From Niebla homalea (Eukaryota > Ascomycota > Lecanoromycetes > Lecanorales > Ramalinaceae), in assembly GCA_019925105.1 (NCBI GenBank), contig JAHGAU010000002.1:1860001-1924000 (forward strand): a stretch of DNA of 64,000 bases, in the 5' to 3' direction. A program made the position numbers and the translations under genes. Below the pieces are notes generated by a model. The model ran no database searches and was not told the DNA's origin. It saw only the letters and a program-made list of their open reading frames with translations. Numbering within the stretch: the first letter of the stretch is position 1; each line of letters starts with the position of its first letter. Shown piece after piece: positions 47,236 through 57,535 of the stretch.

Positions 47236-50200
47236 ATGTCATCATCATTGCAGGCAGCCGCTTTGGCTGCACTGGCACTGTTCGCACCGTGCATCGAAGG
47301 CGCTCTCATCCAAGGCCGAGACATCAATCAGCCAGTGCAGGATTCATATGATTATATTGTAGTTGGCTGCGGCATCAGTGGCCTTGTAGTTACCAATCGG
47401 CTGTCCGAGGACACGTCGAGAACAGTGCTCTGCATTGAAGCTGGAGATGCGTATGTATCACACATCAATCATCTCTCAATCATCTCTCCATGCCAAGTTG
47501 ACCACGTCTAGTGATCATTATGAAGCCATCATTCAAGATCCAGTCTACGTTGGAGCTGATGTCGGAGGAATTTACGACTGGCGTCTAACAACAACACCCC
47601 AGACTCAGCTCGATGGAGCCACTCGGCCAATGCCTCAAGGCAAGGCCCTTGGTGGAGGAAGTATCCTCAATGCCATGTGCTGGAACCGGGGTGGAGCTGA
47701 TGACTATGACGCGTGGGAGTCGCTTGGAAACCCGGGATGGGGATGGGAAGGCATGCTCCCATACTTTAGAAAGGTCTCTACCCCAGCACTTGACATCTGT
47801 GACACAAGCTGACTGGGCTGTGCAGAGCGAGACGTACACTCCAGTCCCTTCGGAAGATGTCGCTCGGGAGTACTCCATCAACTACACCCCCGAGGCTCAT
47901 GGCTCCGATGGACCTGTACAAGTCAGCTATCCCAGATATTTCTATCCTCAATCTGGTGAGCCACGTTGGTGAACATCCTTGAAAGCCTCCGCTGATATAC
48001 TCAGTGAATCTGTTCACTGCAATGAACGACCTTGGCATCCCCACCCAATTCGACCCCAATGACGGTACATCCGCAGGGCCTGCTCTGGTTCCCACAGACA
48101 TCGATCCCAACAATCAGACACGGTCAGACGCCCGACGGACCTACTTCGATCCTTATGTGACAAGAAACAACTTTCACGTCATTACAGGCCAGCACGTTAC
48201 CAGGGTCTTGATTGAAGGAGTCGGCAACAATTCTCAAGTCAGCAATCCGATGTCTGGTGGGGATCAGAACGGCGAAGGCGGAGGTGATAGTAACAACCAA
48301 GGCTTTGGCTTTGGGCCAGGTGGGAGCACGCCTCCGATAGCAAGCGATACACCCAACAAGATGCGGAGACAAGCACCAGGTTCTACCAACCGGAGGATTC
48401 AAGGCGTTGAGGTTTGTTTCCAGAAATCCTTGATCCACCAATCCGCTGACACGCTCGTTCAGTTTGCTGCAAATGCATCTTCCCCTCGTCGGACAGTGTA
48501 CGCCACGCGTGAGGTGATTGTTGCAGCCGGTGCTCTTCACTCAGCACAGCTCCTTCAGTTATCTGGTATCGGCCCATCTTCACTGTTAAGCCAGTACAAC
48601 ATACCAATGGCCGTGGACTTGCCAGGCGTTGGCAGCAATCTACAAGATCACTGTCTCGTAGGGACCTTCTACCCTTGTAAGTGCTTCCTATCAGCGTCTG
48701 GAAGCCTCATACTGAAAGCCGTGACAGATAACAATGCAAGCTATCCGTCACCTACAGAGCTTACGACCAACGCAACCTACAACATGGAAGCTGAACAGGA
48801 GTATGATACCGACAAGACAGGTACATATTCAATAGTACCCGCCTTCGGTGAGTTGCTGACGCTTGAAAGGTCCTTGGACAGCGGGATCGCCAAATGCTTT
48901 GGCTTTCAATCCCTTGTCACTGATCACAAATAACACCGGCGTCATCATTGCAAATGCAAGCCGACAAGCACCTACCGACTTTTTGTTGGCTAACACTGAT
49001 CCTACCTTGGTTGCGGGCTTTACTCAGCAAAAGAACTCTCTGGTCTCTCGCATGGGTAGAGATAATGTTGCGGCATATGAGATCATCAACAACAACGCAG
49101 GAAGCCTGACGGTCTCAGTCCTACATCCACTCTCACGAGGCACCTGTCACATCAATTCTGCGGATCCTTTTCAACCTCCTTCTATTGATCCAAGGTGGCT
49201 GACAAATCCAGTCGATCGTCAAGTGCTTGTAGAGGCACTATTCTTCAATCGGCAGATCCTCGCACAGCCTTCGATGCAAGAACTCCAACCAGCTCAATTC
49301 GTACCACCCCTTGACGCCGATGAGGATGCAATTAACCAAGTCATCAACAACGGCATTCGCACCGAATTTCATCCGAGTGGGACCTTGTAAGTACTCCCCA
49401 TCACGGCCTGGAAGCCTCATACTGAGAGCCATGACAGAGCTATGCTTCCGCTTGAACATGGTGGAGTAGTCGATTCTCATTTGTTGGTCTATGGAACCCA
49501 AAATCTACGAGCCGTGGATGCTGGTATCTTCCCATTGATCCCCGCATCTCATTTACAGGCGGTCGTGTATGGTGTGGCAGAGAAGGTGAGAGGACGACTG
49601 CGACTGCAATTTGCTACAATCCAAGACTGACCTCTTATGATAGGCCGCCGACATTATCAAGGCAGACAATCTCCCGGCGAGCTCAATCTCTTCGTCGGCA
49701 AGTAGCCCTACTCAGACAACGGTTGTTGGTTCAATGTCAGCTTCATCGTTCTTTGGGTCGGACTCCACGTCTTCTTTGGTTGTTGCGACAGAGTCGTCCT
49801 CCGGTCTTGCTTTGCCATCAACATCCTCACCCGTCAGCTTGACAACAACCGCCACGGAGTCTGCTTCCGATTCGGCAAGCGCAGCTAGCGCCACCACAAG
49901 TGATGATAGTCCAAGCACCGCAGCAGGCTTAGCGGATATTGTCCCAACATCCGCGTCATCGCCTTTTGACTCTGCCGGGACCGTAGTGGTGTTTAGCACT
50001 ACCCTGCCAGCGGGCCTACCGGGACAGCTATCCTCTCTTGTACTCGACACTCCAGCGTCATCAGATCGACCAGTCGCTACAGCCACGTCACCTCCAGAGT
50101 TACCGGTCTCGGGACCTCAAGCAATTTCCACTTCAGTGGTCGGCGTGTTGGCCGGGGCTGGCATTCCATCCTCCGTCGTGGCCTCTCTGATCCCTGTCAT

Positions 50201-50315
50201 TATTGGCACGGACACACCAAAGGCAAGCCCATCTAGTCTCCAAGAGCAAGAACAGCAAGCAGCTATCGATGCGATCTTGCAGTGGATCTTGAAGTTCTTC
50301 CATTTGAATGGATGA
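47236..50315 (+). CDS. Secreted GMC (glucose-methanol-choline) oxidoreductase with Ser/Thr-rich tail
   Basis: Nine exons: 47236-47450, 47512-47773, 47826-47955, 48005-48411, 48463-48676, 48728-48820, 48870-49386, 49438-49585 and 49644-50315; 885 aa. The start is the ATG at 47236, giving a signal peptide (LQAAALAALALFAPCIEG). The FAD Rossmann motif is YIVVGCGISGLVVTNRLSED. GMC blocks follow: QGKALGGGSILNAMCWNRGG and signature 2, GALHSAQLLQLSGIG, with GVGSNLQDH. The two active-site histidines lie in TEFHPSGTL and ASHLQAVVYG. The enzyme oxidises an alcohol or sugar with FAD and oxygen or a quinone; the substrate is not deducible. After EKAADIIKADN comes an unusual 200-residue Ser/Thr/Ala-rich extension ending in a short hydrophobic helix. 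A Gly/Asn-rich loop is inserted near residue 290. Intron 4 (51 nt) is in frame, so its removal is inferred from family spacing. Confidence 0.92.
48677..48727 (+). repeat. Intron 5 of the GMC gene, near copy of intron 7
   Basis: 51 nt, GTAAGT donor and GTGACAG acceptor, phase 1. Aligned without gaps with 49387-49437 it differs at 8 of 51 positions; a central stretch of 19 bases (CTGGAAGCCTCATACTGA, then one more base) is shared. Confidence 0.9.
49387..49437 (+). repeat. Intron 7 of the GMC gene, near copy of intron 5
   Basis: 51 nt, GTAAGT donor and ATGACAG acceptor, phase 2. Same length as its partner and about 84% identical to it, whereas the flanking exons are not alike beyond the short GGGACCTT near each donor. 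Confidence 0.9.
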
Positions 50316-50889
50316 TCTGAGAATTCAGTTACTACAAACATCATGTCCTCATTAACGCAATGTCATGTCAGATCATACCAAGAAGGCGCAATAGCTGGGT
50401 GCTATACTTTTGCTTTTCAAACCAAGACTTGGCTTCGATTTATGGCTCTCAGCCAGGCCTAGAGATCATCATGATGAAGCAGGGTTTGCAAGATAGATTA
50501 GTAGCTGGTGATAATCACTGTCATTGAACTCTTTTTTTCACCATGAAGCCACACTTGCGAACACTTTTGACAGAAGCATGTGAGTACGTGATTGTCTTGA
50601 TAAGCACCTCTGTCTTCCCCACTCTCTTTTTCTGTGAAATATAAGCGAGTCAAGGGTGCACCCACAATGCCACCCTTCCTGCCCGTCGTCCACAAACAAA
50701 TATCCACAGCCCCATCAACATCCTCCCTTCTCAGCCAAATGCCACCAGAAACCCCTTTCACTGACAGCCATTCCCCACCTCTCCCACCCCCCTTCGTCGT
50801 CACTTCCCCCTTTGCCCCTTTACAACCCATCGAAGCCCATCCATCCATCCATCCATCCATCCATCCTTCCATACCTCCATTCATCAATT
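50316..50889. other. Intergenic between converging genes
   Basis: No gene recognised. The 3' part holds the CCAT repeat. Confidence 0.4.
50837..50866 (+). repeat. CCAT tetranucleotide repeat
   Basis: About seven perfect CCAT units. Confidence 0.95.
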
Positions 50890-52082
50890 CATAACACGGC
50901 CGTCTCAACCTCACATCGCCCCACACTTCGCCACTACGTTCCCCCTTCCCCTTCTCACTGCAGGAAAGAGTTGGGGCACGGTGCTGTATACAGGGCAGCA
51001 TGTGGGAGTTTTTCAGGAGAGAGAGAGGTGGTTGCTGGCTAGACCTTTTTTTCTTTTTCTTTTCCCACGGCCATCAGCAAGGACGTACTGTTGGTCGGGG
51101 TGGTTGCGTGGGATGGGTGGGTTATGTATTGGGGGGAAGGGGAGGAGGCTGGGGGAAGGAAGGGTGGGAAGAGAGGCGGAGGGTTGGTCGGTGAGAGGAA
51201 TGGAGATATGTGAGGTGGAGATGGGGGAATAGAGGGATGGATGGGTGGATGGGTGGATGGGGGAGAGAGGAGGGGAGGTACAGGAGGCGGTGGGGGGGAA
51301 ATGCAGAGGTGGTGTGGGGGAAATGCAGATGTGGTGGGGAATGAGGAAGTGGGGGAAAGAAGGAAGTGGGGGAGGGGGCGGGACAAGCAAAAGGGGACGG
51401 GAAGAGGTGGGAGGAGAGCATGGGAAAGGGGGCTTCTTGAGAAGTGAGGTGGGGGAGGTAGAGGGGAGGAGGACGGAAGAAGAAGGAATGAGGGGGGTTT
51501 ATTTTACATCCAAAAAGAGAAGAGGAGGAGGCAAAAAAGGGGGGGGAAGAAAGAAAAGAAAAGAAGTAGAAGAGGGCAAAGGAGAGGAGGAAAAAGCTCG
51601 AAGAACAAGGGTGGGACGGGAAAAAGGAGGGCAAAAAAAGGGGAGCAAGTGTTTTACCATACAGTCGTCCTTGATCCCCCACCCCATACTCTGCCCCCCA
51701 CGCCCCAGCTTCCGCCGCCTTCGGCACATACATGCCCTCCACTGGTCTTCTCACTACTACCGGGCTTTGCCGCCGTTTTCCCATCATCGATACGCGTATG
51801 TCGTCGCCGTCACCACCAACATGGAATCGTTGGTGTAGGCTTCCACGCCCGTAATGTTGTAGGTGGCATCGACGGGGGCGAGGACGAGCCAGTCCTCTCC
51901 TGACTGGCGCCAGAATTGGTCGAGGTAGAGGTCCTTGAAGGGGTGCAGTTCGTTCTGGAGTTTGAACGAGGGGGAGTGGTGGTGGAAGGGGAAGCGAGGG
52001 ACGAGGTAGGAGTGGTGTCGGTGACGGATGGAAGGGCTGTGAGGATGGATAGATGGGCGAGGAGGGCGGTCATGGAAAGCAT
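50890..52082 (-). pseudogene. Broken DUF7907-like secreted protein gene, second copy
   Basis: On the minus strand a signal peptide starts at 52082 (MLSMTALLAHLSILTALPSV), but the family sequence SFKLQNELHPFKDLYLDQFW lies in another frame. It then runs into a stop at TTYAYR. IDDGKTAAKPGSSEKTSGG and GMYVPKAAEAGAWG are in two further frames. RLYG ends at a GTAAAA donor (51655) at the same Gly codon as in the other two copies. A last piece, YSTVPQLFPAV near 50975, is followed by a broken end. At least three frame changes make it a pseudogene unless the sequence has errors. The intron between RLYG and YSTVPQ would be about 650 nt and is filled by the polypurine tract. The tie to DUF7907 is through the intact copy at 53.7 kb. 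Confidence 0.6.
51130..51645 (+). repeat. Polypurine tract of about 500 bases
   Basis: Nearly continuous G/A on the plus strand: GGGGAAGG, GGAGGAGG, AAGAAAAGAAAAG and poly-G runs. It lies inside the long intron of the broken DUF7907-like gene. All long frames across it are low-complexity artefacts. Confidence 0.9.
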
Positions 52083-53738
52083 CTTTGCTACCGGAGGTCA
52101 TTCTTGAGGTAGATGTGCGTCTCGGAAGGGGCTCAGTGTGGTTGGTTGGGTATGTAGTAAAGAATTTCCCTTTACTGTTGGTGAGGATGATGGTAAGGAA
52201 GATGGTGAGTGGGCTTTCCTCCTGTATGGGATGATTGTCTTGAATGCTTCTGCTTGATGAACGAAGTGGAGGAATAGGCCCCCGAGTCCTGAAATTTCAT
52301 GAAACATGGTATATCATGCACGTGATACGTTATGAAGAAGCCGAGCTGGTGAAGACTCCCTTTTTGGGACTCAATCACGCGCTTTCAGTCTGGCAAAATC
52401 AGGACGGGCGAGGAAGATGAAGTATGAAATAGGGTAATTTTCAACTTAATGTCAGAGAGTGAATGTGGCCTTAATCGTTGCTTACACTGCGCCGCTATCT
52501 GGTCCGCCATGGAAAACTATCTTTTGGCCTGTAACAACGGGAGCACGCGGAGCTGAGGCGTCGCTTCAGGTTCAGGGAGTGATGAAGGCCTTGAGCTCTC
52601 ACATTCATTAGCCGAAACGCGCTTGGCTACATCAAAATTCCTATATCCTGGCCTGAAGTTACCTCACAAATCCGAGGACCTCCGCTTATGACAATCTTTC
52701 AGCTACTGGCAACGGATCGTCAATATCATTTTGGGCGCGGAGCACATCTACCGCCAGGTCTCCCACGAAGAATCATCGGCCCTGCGGTATGTCGACATCA
52801 AATCGACGATCAAAAGGTCAATGTGAAGCGATCCAAAATCTCGAGCGCCTCGCTCTACCTCTGTCCGTTAGTACGCCATGTCCAAGTTAGGACCGGATGT
52901 GACAGCCGATGGGATAGCACCAACCTGATCTCATGGATCGCCCGTAAAGATTCACGCCTCTGCCTCAGCCCTGCACCTGCATTCAAAAGTTCACCTCATC
53001 ATGAGAGCTTCGTGTGATGGAAGTGCTTTTGCTGAAGCAAAATTGCCTGGACGCTTGACCTCCCCTGTTTTCGATGATCAAGTACCGGACCGCTACTTCA
53101 TTCTCATAGAATCGAGTACAAATTACCAGCTCCGATGCAAGCGCAAATTGTATCGTGGGACAGTAACGTGAGATACCTCAATGACCACTATCGCAATCGT
53201 ATCGCCCGCGTCCCCTTCTACATAATCAAATTTAGTTTTCCGTGCGATCCGGACGATCGACGTGAGGGCGGATGCTACATGGTCCCACCACGGTAGGATC
53301 ATCCTATCTGCAATGTCATCAGGCCGTTGAGGTATCCTGGTCTTGTCGCTTTTGCAAAAGCGTGATTAAGCCTCAATAGTATGACTGCAGAACCCTTCGG
53401 AGATTTCCGAGTGGCTGCATGGAACTGGGAGACTTACCAACCGGTACTCCCTGCATAACCACCTGCAGGTCGATCCGTATCGACATCCGTATTGCGGGTT
53501 TGATGTGGATGACCGTACGCTATGGATCCAGATTGGGGAATCGCCAAATCGTCACATGTTTGTGAAGGGAAAGAGCCATTTGCGAATGCCAAGGAGGAAT
53601 ACGACCGAAAGATATCCATTAGGTATATTACCTCGATCCTCTTCCTCCATTAAACCACCTCTCCAGCGCTCTTTACCAAATCAACCTACAGAATATCAAA
53701 CCATTCGATCAAGCACTCTGGATTTAGAAAAGCCGACG
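52083..53738. other. Divergent intergenic region between two DUF7907-like copies
   Basis: 1.66 kb; no gene recognised. The two family copies point away from each other across it. Confidence 0.4.
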
Positions 53739-54557
53739 ATGACTTTCTCCATCTTCTCTTCCCTCCTCACCTTCCTCCCTTTCGTTGCTCTCACCTCTCC
53801 CTTGCCGACCCACCCCATCCAATCCCAATCATTCAAGCTCCATTCCCGCCCCCTGGACGCTTCACTCACGAATCTCACCGACTTGTATCTGGAACCCTAC
53901 CACATCTATCCCGCCTTCAACTACGCAGTCCTGACGCCCAAAACATCGGAGAACACGGGGATTGTAGGGTATCTGAACGGTACGGAGCAGGAATTAGAGA
54001 ACAATGACGGCGTGAGTTGTTACCAATTCCAAACTCTGGTCGGGCAGAGAGCGAAAGTGAGGGAAGCTAGCTGACATTCTCCTCCCTCACCCTTAGAATC
54101 TCCTCTTCATGGGGGAAAGCGACCTTCCGTATGGATTCGTGGTTGACAGGGGCATTAATGAGAGTTACATCCCCCTCGAGATCAACGCTGGGAACGGGAC
54201 CCAGGGGATCTTCATCGATCAGGGGGTGATCAAGGTACATGATCCGTTGAGTGGGGGATTCTATGGTATGTTCTCCCCTGTCATCTTGCTTCTCCCTTCT
54301 CCAAGGTGGTTGGGAACTGTCTGGTGCAAGTGTGGTTTTTTGATGAGTACACCTGCACAAACTCGCTTGTCTTCTCTGCGCGAGATCCTGGGCCTTTCAA
54401 GAGTGCTGATGAGTCATCCTTGCGAGATCCAGCTTGCAACAAGACGCTGCTGTACGGACCGGCGATCCAGCTTTTTTACAAGATCAAATTCATCGCGGCG
54501 CCGGTGGGGTGTAGTGATGTAGAGCTTGTAGTCGAGTACCTTGATTCGGCAAGGTAG
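53739..54557 (+). CDS. Small secreted protein, DUF7907-like, apparently intact copy
   Basis: Proposed exons 53739-54011, 54097-54265 and 54331-54557, 222 aa. It starts with a signal peptide (MTFSIFSSLLTFLPFVALTS), then QSFKLHSRPLDASLTNLTDL, NYAVLTPKTSENTG and IVGYLNGTEQELENNDG, as in DUF7907 proteins. Intron 1 (85 nt, GTGAGT, branch GCTGAC, CTTAG) is clear. Exon 2 includes LPYGFVVDRGINESYIPLEI and ends in GGFYG at a GTATGT donor. The end of intron 2 is less certain: I use a CAAG acceptor at 54330 to reach VWFFDEYTCTNSL in frame. The earlier AAG at 54305 gives a quick stop. The C terminus, AIQLFYKIKFIAAPVGCSDV, matches the other copies. Function unknown; secretion is inferred from the signal peptide. 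Confidence 0.7.
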
Positions 54558-55138
54558 CTGATATGCTACAAAGCACGTTCGAAGTGGATTAGAAGTAGCG
54601 TCTTCAGCAAGGAAGTGGCACAATAGGAGATTGGCGATGGCTCAGGTAACGAAAGAATCAAGTTTTTGCAAGGTAGCGATTCCGAGGAACATGAAGCTTC
54701 TTTTCTGCTGAACAAAAGCTGCCGATCAGCGCTCTGATGGTTGTCATAGACTTAGAGTGGCCCCCTGCATGCACACATGCACACATGCCACGAAAACGAT
54801 CGATGAGGTTTTACCCCATGGCGGTTGCCCCTTCTGCCGTTTCTCTGGTCCAGTGATGGAACCTCACACAACGCGCTTCATCCAGGAACAGATGCTTTTG
54901 CGACTTACTTCACGTTTAACAGGTCTCGAGCTTCATTCTTGACGGAGGCCCCGAAATGGTATAGGCGATGACCGACCTGTCGTCATCAGCAAGGACCGTT
55001 CTACAAGCTGCCAAAAATCTCCAGGCTACCGCGCATGTCGATTGCCATCCTTCGAAATCGACCGCCTGGGTGGTGGCGGTGCACGGCACGCAGCGTTTCT
55101 TTTCGCAGCATCCACATCGGCGTTCATGGGTTCCTCCC
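54558..55138. other. Intergenic, nothing recognised
   Basis: About 580 bases downstream of the DUF7907-like gene; one short tandem (GCACACAT, near 54770) is the only feature. Confidence 0.4.
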
Positions 55139-55639
55139 TCAGAGCCCCCACCTCAATCGATCATGCCACTTCGTCTTCTTCTTCCCTTTCTCTTCCCCAC
55201 ATAAACCTTCTGGCTCTGTTGCCCCTCCCACTACTGCATCCTCCTCTCCCTCGGCACTCCCTCCCCTATCCCCCTCCAACAACCCCGCCTGTCCCCCCTC
55301 CTCCCTCTCCCCCCTCTTCCACTCCTGTGCCATCTGCTCCTCCGCCTTCGTAGCTTTCTTGCCCCTCCCCTTGCGCCACCAGTATTCCACGAAACTGCTC
55401 GTCTTCGTGTTGTCGATCTTGCGCACGAGGTTCTGGCGGGGGTCTTCACCGCGGGCGACGGCTTCGCGCCATTGGCGGTCGAATGCTTCGCGGGAAGGGT
55501 CCTTGTGGAAGGTGTGTTTGCCGTCTGCGGTGGTTTTGGGGGAGGAGAGGAAGGAGCGGGGGAGGGGTGGGGGTTGATTGTTTGAGGAGGAGGAGGGGGA
55601 GGAGGAGGAGGTCATTATCCTTGGAGTCGCTGTCATCAT
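55139..55639 (-). CDS. Small charged hypothetical protein
   Basis: Open frame of 166 codons. The start may be at 55639 or eight codons later (MTSSSSPSS, 55615). After a Ser/Pro-rich N terminus comes a plausible folded stretch, FHKDPSREAFDRQWREAVAR and DPRQNLVRKIDNTKTSSFVE, followed by YWWRKGRGKK. The C-terminal half is low complexity, rich in Glu, Gly and Lys. Codon use in the central part looks coding-like. No family or function recognised. It could be part of a larger spliced gene. Confidence 0.45.
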   Translation of the reverse strand: MMTATPRIMTSSSSPSSSSNNQPPPLPRSFLSSPKTTADGKHTFHKDPSREAFDRQWREAVARGEDPRQNLVRKIDNTKTSSFVEYWWRKGRGKKATKAEEQMAQEWKRGEREEGGQAGLLEGDRGGSAEGEEDAVVGGATEPEGLCGEEKGKKKTKWHDRLRWGL

Positions 55640-56690
55640 TGGCGAGGATAGGGTGAGTCGAAATGCAGGAGAGTCCGGAAGCGAGACCGGATCAGTAGCA
55701 AGCTATGCGTGAGTGGTTGACGGCGGGGGGATCATGCTCAATGTGGTGGATGACAGGTCGTTGTGGGAATGACCATGGCCATGGTGGTGTGAATCTTTTG
55801 GAGGTGGACTTGAAGGTCTATATGAAGAACGAGAAGGAACCCTCCAAGCCAACATGATCGACGACAAAGTAGATGGACTTCTTGCTGCGCCTGGGGGGTC
55901 AGAAGCCCAATATAGAATCTGGGGAAGAAATTTAGCGTGATTGAGAAGCTTGGAAATGCTTGGCACAAAGAAAACACTAAATGGAAAGTTGCCGAAGATA
56001 AGCCGAAGCATCTACAGATACAGCATGCTGCATCAGACTGTCGAGCAAACCCTTGGATGCTGGAGCTGGTTGGGACAAACATCTTCAGCTTGCTGCAGAG
56101 CATGTAAAGAGACTCGGACCTCGCAGCAGACGTTGTCGACTGTTTGTCATGCCGCTACAATCAACTACGTATGGCTGGTTCTTCATGATCCCAAAGTAGG
56201 TGAGCATGATCGTCGACATATCCATTGTGATTTCAATAAGCTGTATGATCCCTGCGATGTAAGTCATCTGTATTAGTATATCTCATTCCAATCTCTATCC
56301 AATCTCAACATCATCCGATACCTGCTTCAAATACTTTTGCAATAGACATCGAGCACAGACAAAGAATGTCAGCTTACAATGGTCAAGGCCAATCAAACTA
56401 TGAGCACACTAGAGGTGGTAGACTTGATTAGTTCAGATGTTGACCTCGATGAGCCAGAGCTTGAGGCTGCTACTGATCCAATAGCCAAACTGCAGAATTC
56501 TCAGATCGGAAAGCTCAATGCTCCAAATGGTTCAAAAATTCTTTGAAGCCAGTGTCAATTGAAGAGCCGGTGGATCTGTACTTCGATCACATTCTAGTTG
56601 CGAACAATTGCGTTCGAGAAGCTTTACGACTCGATTGCATAAACATCTCTCTACGAGCTGAATAGGAAAGGCTAAGCTACAGAACCCTCA
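55640..56690. other. Intergenic, possibly the decayed 5' part of the next pseudogene
   Basis: A stretch from 56379 reads MVKANQTMSTLEVVDLIS on the plus strand, then stops. It may be the worn N-terminal part of the peptidase pseudogene. Nothing else recognised. Confidence 0.35.
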
Positions 56691-57535
56691 GACGAGCAAG
56701 CCGTAGTAGACGTTCACGTCTTCTTGCTTCCTTTAACCTTCAAGAAAGGATATCACATATGCTTACAATAGCTATAGTACCTCCAGTGTCTGAAGACAGA
56801 CACCAAATTGTATATAACGACGCCCCGGGTATAGACCTCCGCAAGCTCATCGAGCAGAACACATGGACCGTTCTTCGACGATCAGGCTGGTTGAAAACCC
56901 CCCAACTCGGCAAAAGAGATCTACACTTTGAATATATCGAATCACCCCCGCAGATGGATTTGGGAAATGTCTGCGGTTTCTACAGCATTGTCAATGCCTC
57001 GGCAGTAATATCTGTCAGTAAAGCCCGGACTGGCGAATTCCGGACCGAAGCCTTTCTCAACCAAGGACTTGAAATCCCGCAAATCGCGCTCAGAGAACGT
57101 AAGAATACCGAAACAATAGTGGCCGTCCTCCACACCTACGACTACCTCGAACAGAGAAAATTATCCGCATTTCACCAAAGGCAGATGCCCTTGAAGACTG
57201 GTTTGATGAGTAACAATTCATCCGTAGCAGATCTTCGGGCAGAGCGTCGATTCATTGTGTGGCGTGCCCAGAGCAGGAACAGTTCTTCCTTGATGGCCAA
57301 ATTGGTGCGATAGCTACAAGAACGACTTGCTGGACTTGCTGGAGCTGATGAGAATCTCCCAACCATTGGCGTTACTCACATCACCGAAATCGCGGTCATG
57401 GAGGGAGCCTACGATGACCAGGATGACGAGGATCAGAAAGGTGAATATTGGGATCTCCAGGACAGGGCATGCCACTGCTTGGCTGATTGGCTCCGTTGGA
57501 AGAAGGCCTCAGGCTTCCTGACGGCTCTGGACTAG
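56691..57535 (+). pseudogene. Broken Ulp1-like (C48) cysteine peptidase gene
   Basis: The first piece, VHVFLLPLTFKKGYH, fits the strand before the catalytic histidine of Ulp1-like peptidases. A frame change near 56752 leads to LTIAIVPPVSEDRHQIVYND, with the aspartate region, and then PPQMDLGNVCGFYSIVNA, which matches the family's Q-x6-CG block around the catalytic cysteine. The same frame meets a TAG at 57311-57313 but continues coding-like afterwards (LQERLAGLAGADENLP to WLRWKKASGFLTALD) until 57533-57535. A frameshift and an amber stop make it a pseudogene. A single C-to-T change in CAG would give that TAG. Such genes are common in fungal genomes, partly as transposon cargo. A functional spliced form seems unlikely. 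Confidence 0.6.

Noticed and set aside
50837..50866. Tandem repeats as a CRISPR array or telomere
   Set aside because: They are plain microsatellites without spacers, and the unit is not a fungal telomere repeat.
51249..51838. Frames of about 200 codons across the polypurine tract
   Set aside because: They have a nearly pure Gly/Glu/Arg/Lys composition caused by the tract; no domain is present.
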